A DNA stretch of 10,517 bases, from the NCBI GenBank assembly GCA_937890485.1, contig CALBXN010000176.1, forward strand, positions 1 to 10,517. Direction: 5' to 3'. Position 1 is the stretch's first letter. Each line of letters starts with the position of its first letter. Made by a program: the position numbers and the translations under genes. The stretch comes from an uncultured Treponema sp. (GTDB lineage Bacteria; Spirochaetota; Spirochaetia; Treponematales; Treponemataceae). The notes below the pieces were generated by a model. The model saw nothing but the letters and a program-made list of their open reading frames with translations, was not told where the DNA came from and did no database searches. Positions 5,505 to 10,517 of the stretch are shown in pieces.

Positions 5505-5521
5505 TTGTTTTCTCCTTTAGA

Positions 5522-6541
5522 CTAATTAATTAGTCCATATTCGCGATAGAATTCTTCTTTTTCATTTTTTATAAAAAAAAGCCTTCCAATAGATTTTAAT
5601 TTTTTATCCATAGCCATCTCCAATTTATCTCGTTCTTCGTCATTCATCTTCAACAATGCTCGTGCAATCTTGATTTCAATTACATTATTTTCTTCTATAG
5701 ATTTGCCATCTAAATTACATTGAGGACAATAATATTGGAATTCATCGAATTCAATGTTGCATATTGGACAAGTGAAGAGTTTGACCACAGGTTTCAACTC
5801 TTTTTCATTATCTAATTTTTCATTATTTTGAATAACGAAAGATTTTTTAAAGTCGATTAAAATCGATTTAGAAAGTGCAAGTTTTCGGAATAATCCCTCG
5901 AAAGATTTTTTAATGTTACATAATTTTGTTCTCTCAAAAACATAACTTAAGTAATCTTCAAGACTATCATCATTCAATTCGTTGTTTTTAATAAACAAAA
6001 GAACAGAAGATTCAAAATTCTTATCAAAAGGATATTCGTCTTCGAATAATTCCTTAATTTTTTTTACAAAAACTGTCTCGCTAACTTTGTTCTCGTCATG
6101 GTTAGTTAGTTCAGTTTTTATTTTATTAGTATTTAGTATATTAGTAGTTAGTAGTGTCCGATTATCCAGAACTGGATTATCCATATCTGGATTTTCCACA
6201 TCTGGAAAATCGGAATGTGGATGAAGTTCTACATCTAACTCAGCTTTTTCAAAAACTTGATAAACTGTATTATCAAAACATCCATCTTTTCTTCGATTCC
6301 TTATTTTTTTGATATAGCCATACTTTTCAAGCATTTGAATTGCAGAATATAAAGCAGCTTTACCATCACAAGAATGATTTACAATTTCTGAAATATGAAT
6401 TTTCCAATCATCTGGTAAACTCATCAGATATGTATGTACGCCTTTTGCTTTCCAAGACAGATTACAATCTCTAATGCAGGTATTATCAAGAATTGTGTAA
6501 TTGTCTTTTTTATGTTGTTTTACAAAATATGTTTCGCTCAT
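5522..6541 (-). CDS. Replication initiator: winged-helix protein with iteron-encoding linker and zinc ribbon
   Basis: The 339-residue protein starts at ATG 6541 behind GGAGAT. Residues about 28-85 (LSWKAKGVHTYLMSLPDDWKI, then ALYSAIQMLEKYGYIKK) are the winged helix typical of phage and plasmid replisome organizers. Residues 111-147 are a low-complexity linker (PDVENPDMDNPVLDN, then Leu/Thr/Asn repeats) whose DNA consists of 15-bp tandem units. Residues about 155-230 are helical. A zinc ribbon follows, with Cys258-x2-Cys261 and Cys272-x2-Cys275, then a charged C-terminal tail. Such proteins bind repeats inside their own gene and load the host helicase. No DnaC-like loader is visible nearby. 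The zinc ribbon is an unusual addition for this class as I know it. It is the likely basis for autonomous replication of the excised element. Confidence 0.75.
   Translation of the reverse strand: MSETYFVKQHKKDNYTILDNTCIRDCNLSWKAKGVHTYLMSLPDDWKIHISEIVNHSCDGKAALYSAIQMLEKYGYIKKIRNRRKDGCFDNTVYQVFEKAELDVELHPHSDFPDVENPDMDNPVLDNRTLLTTNILNTNKIKTELTNHDENKVSETVFVKKIKELFEDEYPFDKNFESSVLLFIKNNELNDDSLEDYLSYVFERTKLCNIKKSFEGLFRKLALSKSILIDFKKSFVIQNNEKLDNEKELKPVVKLFTCPICNIEFDEFQYYCPQCNLDGKSIEENNVIEIKIARALLKMNDEERDKLEMAMDKKLKSIGRLFFIKNEKEEFYREYGLIN
6158..6224. other. Candidate replication origin: 15-bp iterons with DnaA-like boxes inside the initiator gene
   Basis: Three tandem 15-bp units (6158-6172, 6173-6187, 6188-6202) are followed by a degenerate fourth. 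Each carries a 9-mer one base away from the DnaA box TTATCCACA: TTATCCAGA at 6162, TTATCCATA at 6177 and TTTTCCACA at 6192. An inverted one, TGTGGATGA, lies at 6216-6224. The adjacent stretch to the left (6121-6157) is AT-rich with repeated TAG. Placement in the linker of the initiator gene is a known arrangement in phages such as lambda and several Firmicute phages. Confidence 0.6.
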
Positions 6542-6707
6542 AAGTTATCTCCATAGTGCAATAACCACAGGACAACTTATCAACTTGTTTATTATTATTT
6601 TTTATGTTATAAGTTTGACTGTGGAAAATTTTTGATTCGTCGTCAAAATATTCTACTTGTGTCATCGAGTTGCCGCTCGATGGCACACCTTTTGAATTTT
6701 CCATCAT
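6510..6707 (-). CDS. Small ORF of unknown function, overlapping both neighbours
   Basis: The 65-codon frame starts at ATG 6707, overlapping the TGA of the upstream gene as ATGA, with an AGGTG ribosome site 4-8 bases upstream. It ends 32 bases inside the initiator gene. The product is hydrophilic, without a membrane segment, and contains CGYC near residues 48-51. I do not recognise it. The overlap and ribosome site argue for real translation, perhaps coupling expression of the initiator. However, part of the frame covers AT-rich DNA with DnaA-like boxes, so the peptide itself may be incidental. Confidence 0.45.
   Translation of the reverse strand: MMENSKGVPSSGNSMTQVEYFDDESKIFHSQTYNIKNNNKQVDKLSCGYCTMEITYERNIFCKTT
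6561..6628. other. AT-rich segment flanked by two DnaA-box-like sites, upstream of the initiator
   Basis: ATAACCACA (6561-6569, two mismatches to TTATCCACA) and TGTGGAAAA (6620-6628, inverted, one mismatch) flank a TTATTATTATTTTTTATG stretch. The second has the same 9-mer, inverted, as the box at 6192-6200. It may be an auxiliary initiator-binding site or unwinding region. Confidence 0.35.
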
Positions 6708-7099
6708 AATTCACCTACCTTTTCTTTCGCCTTTTTGGCTAAAATGGCAAACTTTTCGGGGAGAATTGATACTCCACAACGCTGAGCATAATCAGGATAA
6801 TCAGCATCTGTAACATGTAGCCATTGCATTACAACATCTCGCGAGAAACATAAACGACCACCAATATACGAGGCGAATTGTGGATTGCCCGCACCTGGGA
6901 GTAATAACCTATTTGCCTTATATGTATTTAGTGCGGCCCCACCTTTTAGGTTCGCACATTCCTCAATTGTGTAGAATTCCTTTTTGTTTTCTTCTTGCGG
7001 TTGAACTGAGGTCAACAATTCGTGTACTTCTACGAGTTCTCGCAATAATTTTTCGTTCTGAAGCTGAATCTCTTTCAGCTCGAGATCTAGATTTTTCAT
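6704..7099 (-). CDS. Small HTH protein, excisionase/MerR-like
   Basis: This 131-residue protein starts at ATG 7099 behind AGGAG. Residues 1-33 form a short amphipathic helix or coiled coil (ELKEIQLQNEKLLRELVEVHELL). Residues about 41-94 (EFYTIEECANLKGG through GGRLCFSRDVVMQWL) have the layout of the excisionase-like or DNA-binding HTH_17 fold: an opening 'T-I-E-E', a central helix, then an R-x-x-x-F-S-R-x-V-x-x-W-L end. It is the first gene of the early operon and lies just downstream of the repressor-controlled promoter. It could be an excisionase, an activator or a replication accessory factor. The GAGNPQFASYIGG insert makes it atypical, so the exact role is open. Confidence 0.65.
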   Translation of the reverse strand: MKNLDLELKEIQLQNEKLLRELVEVHELLTSVQPQEENKKEFYTIEECANLKGGAALNTYKANRLLLPGAGNPQFASYIGGRLCFSRDVVMQWLHVTDADYPDYAQRCGVSILPEKFAILAKKAKEKVGEL

Positions 7100-7119
7100 T
7101 TTTTTCTCCTAAAAATTAA

Positions 7120-7147
7120 AAGATATCATATATTGACCAACGGTCAA
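7120..7147 (-). promoter_or_regulatory. Early promoter with operator over its -35 box
   Basis: On the minus strand, TTGACC (7147-7142), a 16-base spacer and TATCTT (7125-7120) form a promoter for the replication operon. The -35 lies within a perfect inverted repeat, TTGACC-AAC-GGTCAA (7133-7147), a typical operator layout for a CI-like repressor encoded divergently. Confidence 0.6.
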
Positions 7148-7169
7148 CTAAAAATAAATTACCTCCTCC

Positions 7170-7214
7170 GTTGAACTCATAGGGGTTTTAGAATTTCAAC
7201 TAATATGTTATAAT
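7170..7214 (+). promoter_or_regulatory. Probable repressor promoter with nearby inverted repeat
   Basis: TGTTATAAT at 7206-7214 is an extended -10 on the plus strand, with a start expected near 7221 and a leader of about 137 bases. Upstream, GTTGAA (7170-7175) and TTCAAC (7195-7200) form an inverted repeat whose arms resemble the GGTCAA operator. A second candidate repeat, ATACGAAA (7264-7271) with TTTCGTAT (7304-7311), lies in the leader. Confidence 0.4.
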
Positions 7215-7357
7215 TGTTACAAGCAATTAATAATCTGTTGACTATTAATAATCTAAATAACATATACGAAATCTTGTATATATGTATTACCATAAGTACT
7301 AATTTTCGTATGAATAATAATACTGTATCATTATTATTATTCACTGTCAAGGAAAAA

Positions 7358-8008
7358 ATGCGTACCAGTAGTGAATTTGTTGAAATTTTAGAAAAATACC
7401 TCAAAGAAAAAAAAATAAGCCGACCTCAATTTTGTGCTTTAGTTGATATACCAAATACAACTATATCTTCATGGAAAACAAAAAATACGCTACCTTCAAT
7501 TGAATTTGTTGCTAAAATAGCAAAATTTATGAATGTTTCTTTGGATTGGCTTGTTAATGGTGAACTATATGAAGAGACTCTAAAAGAGAATAGTGATTCA
7601 AATATTTATAGTCGCCAAAATATTCTCTATAGAATTGAAATTATTCTACGCCAAATGCATAATGATTTCGATTATGACTTAGAATCTTTACATAATAAAT
7701 ATTTACAAGATATTGTAAATTATGAAACCTTAATAAATTGGGTTAATTATAAAGTATGTCTACCTGAAAATACACTTCCCAATATTGCGAACGCATTAAA
7801 GGTTTCTTTACAGTGGCTTTTAACACAAGAAGGTTACTACCCAGATGATAAAGACAACTACTTATATGAACTTTCAAAAAAATATCCCAATTTACTAAGA
7901 GGTTATAATATTTTAGATGAAGAAGACCAAAAATTCATAGACCATTATATAACATCCAAATTAGAATTGAGAGAATTAAAACGACAAAAAGAACAGAATG
8001 AAAACTAA
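7358..8008 (+). CDS. CI-like repressor with two tandem HTH domains
   Basis: I place the start at ATG 7358, preceded by AAGGA, giving 216 residues. The longer frame from 7214 has no ribosome site, and its first 48 residues do not resemble this family. Residues about 5-68 are an XRE/CI-type HTH (FCALVDIPNTTISSWKTKN, then VAKIAKFMNVSLDWLVNG). Residues about 86-157 repeat the pattern (ETLINWVNYKVCLPENTLPN region, then IANALKVSLQWLLTQEG), so the protein seems to contain a diverged internal duplication. The C-terminal 55 residues are charged helices. No S24/LexA peptidase domain is present, so self-cleavage after DNA damage is unlikely. It is divergent from the replication operon and probably silences it. 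It converges on higA across a terminator. Confidence 0.8.
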   Translation: MRTSSEFVEILEKYLKEKKISRPQFCALVDIPNTTISSWKTKNTLPSIEFVAKIAKFMNVSLDWLVNGELYEETLKENSDSNIYSRQNILYRIEIILRQMHNDFDYDLESLHNKYLQDIVNYETLINWVNYKVCLPENTLPNIANALKVSLQWLLTQEGYYPDDKDNYLYELSKKYPNLLRGYNILDEEDQKFIDHYITSKLELRELKRQKEQNEN

Positions 8009-8012
8009 TAAA

Positions 8013-8041
8013 AAAAGGTTGCACACAATGTGCAACCTTTT
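8013..8041. terminator. Bidirectional terminator between repressor and higA
   Basis: AAAAGGTTGCACA (8013-8025) and TGTGCAACCTTTT (8029-8041) form a perfect 13-bp stem with a CAA loop. T-runs or A-runs on both sides fit termination of both the repressor (stop 8008) and higA (end 8049). Confidence 0.9.
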
Positions 8042-8048
8042 CACTTTT

Positions 8049-8423
8049 CTAAGCCGACTTATTGCATTCAATTGGTTGAATTAGGATTTCTGCAGAAATA
8101 CCTAGTCCTACAGATAACTTTCTAATCATGTTTAGGCTCAATGAACGCTTTCCTGATAGAACTTCCGAAACTTTAGATTTTGATCCAATGTATTGAACTA
8201 AATCCTTTTGGGTTAAATTCAATTGTTCCATTCTAAATTTAATTGCTTCAATTGGGGTTGGTGATTCAATCGGAAAATTATTTTTTTCATACAACTCAAC
8301 TAATGTAACAATTAATTCTAACTCATCACCTTCAGGAGTATTTGGTTCTGAATCAAATAATTCATCAATTCTTTTTAGAGCTGATAAATAATCACTTTCA
8401 GTTTTTATAAGTTTAATATTCAT
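8049..8423 (-). CDS. higA: HigA-type antitoxin (XRE family)
   Basis: I choose ATG 8423 (124 residues), as AAGGTG lies at the right distance. A GTG two codons upstream overlaps the toxin stop but would sit on top of the ribosome site. The N-terminal half (IKTESDYLSALKRIDELFDSEPNTPEGDELE) is the typical HigA arm that wraps the toxin. The C-terminal half (about 65-118) is an XRE helix-turn-helix (LTQKDLVQYIGSKSKVSEVLSGKRSLSLNMIRKLS region). It neutralises HigB and represses the operon with it. The gene follows higB by two bases and ends at a shared terminator. In this element it probably stabilises inheritance. Confidence 0.9.
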   Translation of the reverse strand: MNIKLIKTESDYLSALKRIDELFDSEPNTPEGDELELIVTLVELYEKNNFPIESPTPIEAIKFRMEQLNLTQKDLVQYIGSKSKVSEVLSGKRSLSLNMIRKLSVGLGISAEILIQPIECNKSA

Positions 8424-8425
8424 AA

Positions 8426-8719
8426 TCACACCTTATCCGCATCAATTTTATCATACTCAGCATGAGTTCCAATAAATCTAATATAGACAATGTGAAATTT
8501 ATAATTTATTTTCACAATAAGTCTAAAACTATTTCCTGCAATATTAAAACACACTCTGTTATCTGCCAAAAAACTAGCTGACGGATAACGCTTTTTAATA
8601 TCACTAGGTGTTTCCCAGTTTGAAAGTTCCGTTTCCTTAAACCATGCTTCTAACTGATTTTTAGCAGAAGGATGATTTGTCCAATAATCAACAAGAGTTT
8701 TTCTTGCAATTATTCTCAT
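8426..8719 (-). CDS. higB: HigB-type toxin (mRNA interferase)
   Basis: The 97-residue product begins MRIIARKTLVDYWTNHP and continues through WETPSDIKKRYPSASFLADNRVCFNIAGNSFRLIVKINY to RFIGTHAEYDKIDA, the full-length signature of the HigB_toxin family (RelE-like fold). Such toxins cleave mRNA, usually at the ribosome. The conserved Arg, Asn and the final THAEYD are intact, so it is probably active. ATG 8719 is preceded by AAAGGA. It is the first gene of the operon, as is usual for higBA but opposite to most toxin-antitoxin pairs. Confidence 0.9.
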   Translation of the reverse strand: MRIIARKTLVDYWTNHPSAKNQLEAWFKETELSNWETPSDIKKRYPSASFLADNRVCFNIAGNSFRLIVKINYKFHIVYIRFIGTHAEYDKIDADKV

Positions 8720-8736
8720 AATTTTCCTTTAGAAAA

Positions 8737-8796
8737 GTTCCCAAAACAGGAACATTAATAATATACTCTAATAAAATTTATTTGTCAAATTTTATT
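8737..8796 (-). promoter_or_regulatory. higBA promoter with two inverted-repeat operators
   Basis: On the minus strand, TTGACA (8788-8783), a 17-base spacer and TATATT (8765-8760) form a near-consensus promoter. GTTCC-N7-GGAAC (8737-8753) overlaps the expected start near 8752, and a perfect 10-bp A/T repeat, AATAAAATTT (8770-8779) with AAATTTTATT (8787-8796), spans the -35. Both fit autorepression by HigA or HigBA; the second could also help end the integrase message. Confidence 0.75.
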
Positions 8797-8809
8797 ACCA
8801 ATCATATCT

Positions 8810-9985
8810 TTATTTAAACAATGAATTTACAGCTTCTCTTGCAGGTTCGATAGCTTCACATAATTCAGTAATTGCTGAATGTGTGTAATAATCAGTCATT
8901 GCTATTGAAGTGTGTCCAACAAGTTTTTGAACTGTTTCGCCAGTTAAATTTCGTCGCATTCTGGTAACATAAGTGTATCGTAGAGAATGTGGTGTAAGTT
9001 TTCTATCGCCTACATATATTCCTGAAAGTTCCAAAGCTCTGGCAAACCATTTTTCTGCAAGATGTTTTCTAATAGGCTTTCCATACCGAGAGAATAAATA
9101 ATCATCAGCAGATAAATTATTTTCAACAATAAAGTTTTGAATTTTTAGAATAAGAGAATCGCTTAAAGGAACAACTCGAATTTTTTGGTTTGTTTCTGAT
9201 CCACATTTGTTAAAAGTAGTTCTTTCTTTTTCTTGATATCGATAAAAACCATCGATAATTAACATTTTTTCATCGAATAAAATTTGACGAACTTTTAATC
9301 CGATAGCTTCTCCTAAACGCAATCCGCAATTCATACTTGTTAAAAACAAAAGATAGATAGACTGATAGCCTTCATCATATTGAGGTTGCTTTGAATACAT
9401 TTGTTCATTCAATTTTACCCACAATGTTTCTTCAAAAAGAATTTTTAATTCTTCAGTTGTAAAGATATCTTTCTTTTTCGAATTTCTTGCAAACTTTGGA
9501 AATGATGGAGTTGCAAGATAAGGAACACCATAGAATGGAGCCTCAGCATATACTTCTCCCACCACAGTTAAAAAGTTATTCTTCCAACTTCCTGAATGAT
9601 TGTCATCCATAAGAAATTTTATCACCATTGGAATTGTAAGTTCTTTTAACTCCAAATTTCCAAACTGTTCGATAAAAATATCGAGAAGAAACCTTTTAGA
9701 TTTTAAGGTTTTCAAGTTGTGAGATTTTCCTAATTTTTCTTGGCGTTGTATATGTTCACTTCCTGGAACATACATCCATTCTGCGATTTTTGCAATTGTA
9801 ACTTTGGTAGATTCATAAAGAGACGGTAGAGAAGATACAAAAGCATATGCTTCTGCTTGTGTTTTACAACCTTTACAAACTCTTTGAATTTTCTTACCAG
9901 AAATTACATCGATAAAGTAATAATACCAACGATGAATAATTTTGTTTTTTGATTTTGTTGATTTTTTGAAAATGTGATAATCCAT
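8810..9985 (-). CDS. int: Tyrosine recombinase / integrase
   Basis: This 391-residue integrase starts at ATG 9985 behind a strong AGGAGG. Residues about 1-60 form an arm-binding type N-terminus (IHRWYYYFIDVISGKK). Residues about 62-165 form the core-binding domain, and residues about 172-391 the catalytic domain. The catalytic set is intact: Arg223 (GLRLGE), a candidate Lys near 268, His333-x2-Arg336 (PHSLRYTY), His358 (LVGHTS) and Tyr367 (DYYTH). It would drive integration and excision of the element. The 5' end faces the 3' end of the tRNA gene about 130 bases away, the usual layout for tRNA-targeted elements. The HTH protein at 6704-7099 is a possible excisionase partner. The gene reads toward higBA with little terminator between. 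Confidence 0.92.
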   Translation of the reverse strand: MDYHIFKKSTKSKNKIIHRWYYYFIDVISGKKIQRVCKGCKTQAEAYAFVSSLPSLYESTKVTIAKIAEWMYVPGSEHIQRQEKLGKSHNLKTLKSKRFLLDIFIEQFGNLELKELTIPMVIKFLMDDNHSGSWKNNFLTVVGEVYAEAPFYGVPYLATPSFPKFARNSKKKDIFTTEELKILFEETLWVKLNEQMYSKQPQYDEGYQSIYLLFLTSMNCGLRLGEAIGLKVRQILFDEKMLIIDGFYRYQEKERTTFNKCGSETNQKIRVVPLSDSLILKIQNFIVENNLSADDYLFSRYGKPIRKHLAEKWFARALELSGIYVGDRKLTPHSLRYTYVTRMRRNLTGETVQKLVGHTSIAMTDYYTHSAITELCEAIEPAREAVNSLFK

Positions 9986-10013
9986 TCAAACCTCCTAGAA
10001 TTTTGATAGCCGA

Positions 10014-10033
10014 GTTTACATTCGGTTTACATT
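10014..10033. repeat. Two direct repeats upstream of int, candidate integrase arm sites
   Basis: GTTTACATT occurs at 10014-10022 and 10025-10033, 11 bases (one helical turn) apart, between int and the tRNA. Such short repeats fit arm-type sites for integrase or binding sites for an excisionase in attP. CCGA/TCGG (10010-10013/10022-10025) also flanks the first copy. Confidence 0.5.
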
Positions 10034-10082
10034 TCAAAACTTCTGAAAGTCAGACAGATTTATAAATGCTTGTAATATAAAG

Positions 10083-10110
10083 AAAAAGCACCTACCCCTA
10101 GGTGCTTTTT
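10083..10110 (-). terminator. tRNA terminator
   Basis: AAAAAGCACCTA (10083-10094) and TAGGTGCTTTTT (10099-10110) form a perfect 12-bp stem with a CCCC loop, three bases past the 3' end of the tRNA gene on the minus strand. The run of U after the stem fits termination. Confidence 0.85.
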
Positions 10111-10113
10111 CTA

Positions 10114-10187
10114 TGGGCCCACCTGGACTTGAACCAGGGACCTACGGGTTATGAGTCCGCAGCTCTAACCAACTGAGCTATAGGCCC
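10114..10187 (-). tRNA. tRNA with CAU anticodon (Ile2 or elongator Met)
   Basis: The minus strand folds as a cloverleaf: acceptor GGGCCTA/TGGGCCC, D arm GCTC/GAGC, anticodon loop CTCATAA, T arm CCTGG-TTCAAGT-CCAGG and discriminator A. CCA is not encoded. The CAU anticodon reads Met, or AUA Ile once the C is changed to lysidine; I cannot separate these from sequence alone. One oddity is an A-C mismatch closing the anticodon loop (positions 31-39). Its 3' end faces the integrase, so it is the likely integration target. Confidence 0.9.
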
Positions 10188-10198
10188 TTAATGCAATT

Positions 10199-10228
10199 AG
10201 AATATCACAAAATAACGCTGAAAGTCAA
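10199..10228 (-). promoter_or_regulatory. tRNA promoter
   Basis: On the minus strand, TTGACT (10228-10223), an 18-base spacer and TATTCT (10204-10199), preceded by TGA, form a good promoter just upstream of the tRNA at 10187. Confidence 0.65.
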
Positions 10229-10248
10229 GGGATATTGTATCGGTATAA

Positions 10249-10517
10249 TTACAATAGAAGTGTAAAATCTTCTAAAGAATTTAGTATCTTCCAACAAAGT
10301 TTTTTCATGGTTTCATCTGGTTTTACTTGATCAGGAATCATAACAACTTTTAAACCTGCCGAAGTTGCACTTTTAATTCCATTAAGGCTATCTTCAACTG
10401 CAATACAATTTTCTGGTAATAAATTTAGTTTTTCAACAGCTTTTAAGTAAATCTCAGGGCTAGGTTTAGTATTTTGTACATCATCGCCACAAACTGTTAC
10501 ATCAAAAAAATCCCAGA
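10249..10517 (-). CDS. HAD-family phosphatase (beta-phosphoglucomutase-like), C-terminal part
   Basis: The frame enters from the right edge and stops with TAA at 10249, giving the last 88 residues. It reads DVTVCGDDVQNTKPSPEIYLKA, then IAVEDSLNGIKSATSAGLKVVMIPD. The Lys of NTKPSPEIY is HAD motif III, and VEDSLNGI is motif IV with its acidic residues. This is the layout of the beta-phosphoglucomutase / sugar-phosphate phosphatase subgroup (subfamily IA). The substrate cannot be told from this part. It is a housekeeping-type gene and marks the chromosomal side of the tRNA. Confidence 0.88.
   Translation of the reverse strand, partial: WDFFDVTVCGDDVQNTKPSPEIYLKAVEKLNLLPENCIAVEDSLNGIKSATSAGLKVVMIPDQVKPDETMKKLCWKILNSLEDFTLLL

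Noticed and set aside
7214..7357. Longer start for the repressor (48 extra residues)
   Set aside because: No ribosome site precedes it, it would overlap the likely -10, and the extra residues do not resemble the family. ATG 7358 has AAGGA.
8424..8429. GTG start for HigA overlapping the higB stop
   Set aside because: The AAGGTG ribosome site would touch the GTG, while ATG 8423 has proper spacing and matches the family N-terminus.

Overview
The window is AT-rich (roughly 30% GC by eye) with strong Shine-Dalgarno sites. It reads as an integrated mobilizable or plasmid-like element next to a chromosomal tRNA gene. The style of the repressor and HTH genes suggests a Treponema-like spirochete, but the sequence does not prove this and a low-GC Firmicute remains possible. 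The right edge (about 10083-10517) looks chromosomal: a terminator, a CAU-anticodon tRNA and the 3' part of a HAD-family phosphatase gene, all on the minus strand.

From right to left, the element carries a tyrosine integrase (8813-9985, minus) whose upstream region faces the tRNA 3' end; a higB-higA toxin-antitoxin operon (minus) with a near-consensus promoter and two inverted repeats; and a CI-like repressor (7358-8008, plus) with two HTH-like domains. Divergent from the repressor is a minus-strand replication/mobilization operon: a small excisionase-like HTH protein, a 65-aa ORF, a winged-helix replication initiator with a zinc ribbon, a ParB-like protein without a ParA, a hairpin that may terminate or attenuate, and a MobV-like relaxase with a long coiled coil. 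The -35 box of the early promoter lies inside a perfect inverted repeat, so the CI-like protein plausibly silences the operon.

Left of the relaxase (2085-2444) is a compact noncoding region. It holds a predicted plus-strand small RNA with its own promoter, two copies of a hairpin resembling the Cas12a crRNA handle, and an intrinsic terminator. It also holds a divergent promoter whose leader contains two 28-nt inverted repeats. Further left are a coiled-coil/DUF4177-like gene (minus), a membrane-anchored unknown ORF (plus), a GC-richer stretch packed with stem-loops (362-714), and the start of a gene resembling the N-terminal domain of type I restriction HsdR proteins, running off the left edge.

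The most interesting signals are: (1) the small RNA with Cas12a-handle-like hairpins, possibly an RNA anti-CRISPR or a mini crRNA; (2) a probable replication origin inside the initiator gene, with three 15-bp tandem units each carrying a DnaA-box-like 9-mer beside TAG trinucleotides; (3) the stem-loop region at 362-714; and (4) the paired 28-nt inverted repeats at 2122-2190. No second copy of the tRNA 3' end was found, so the left end of the element is probably outside the window.
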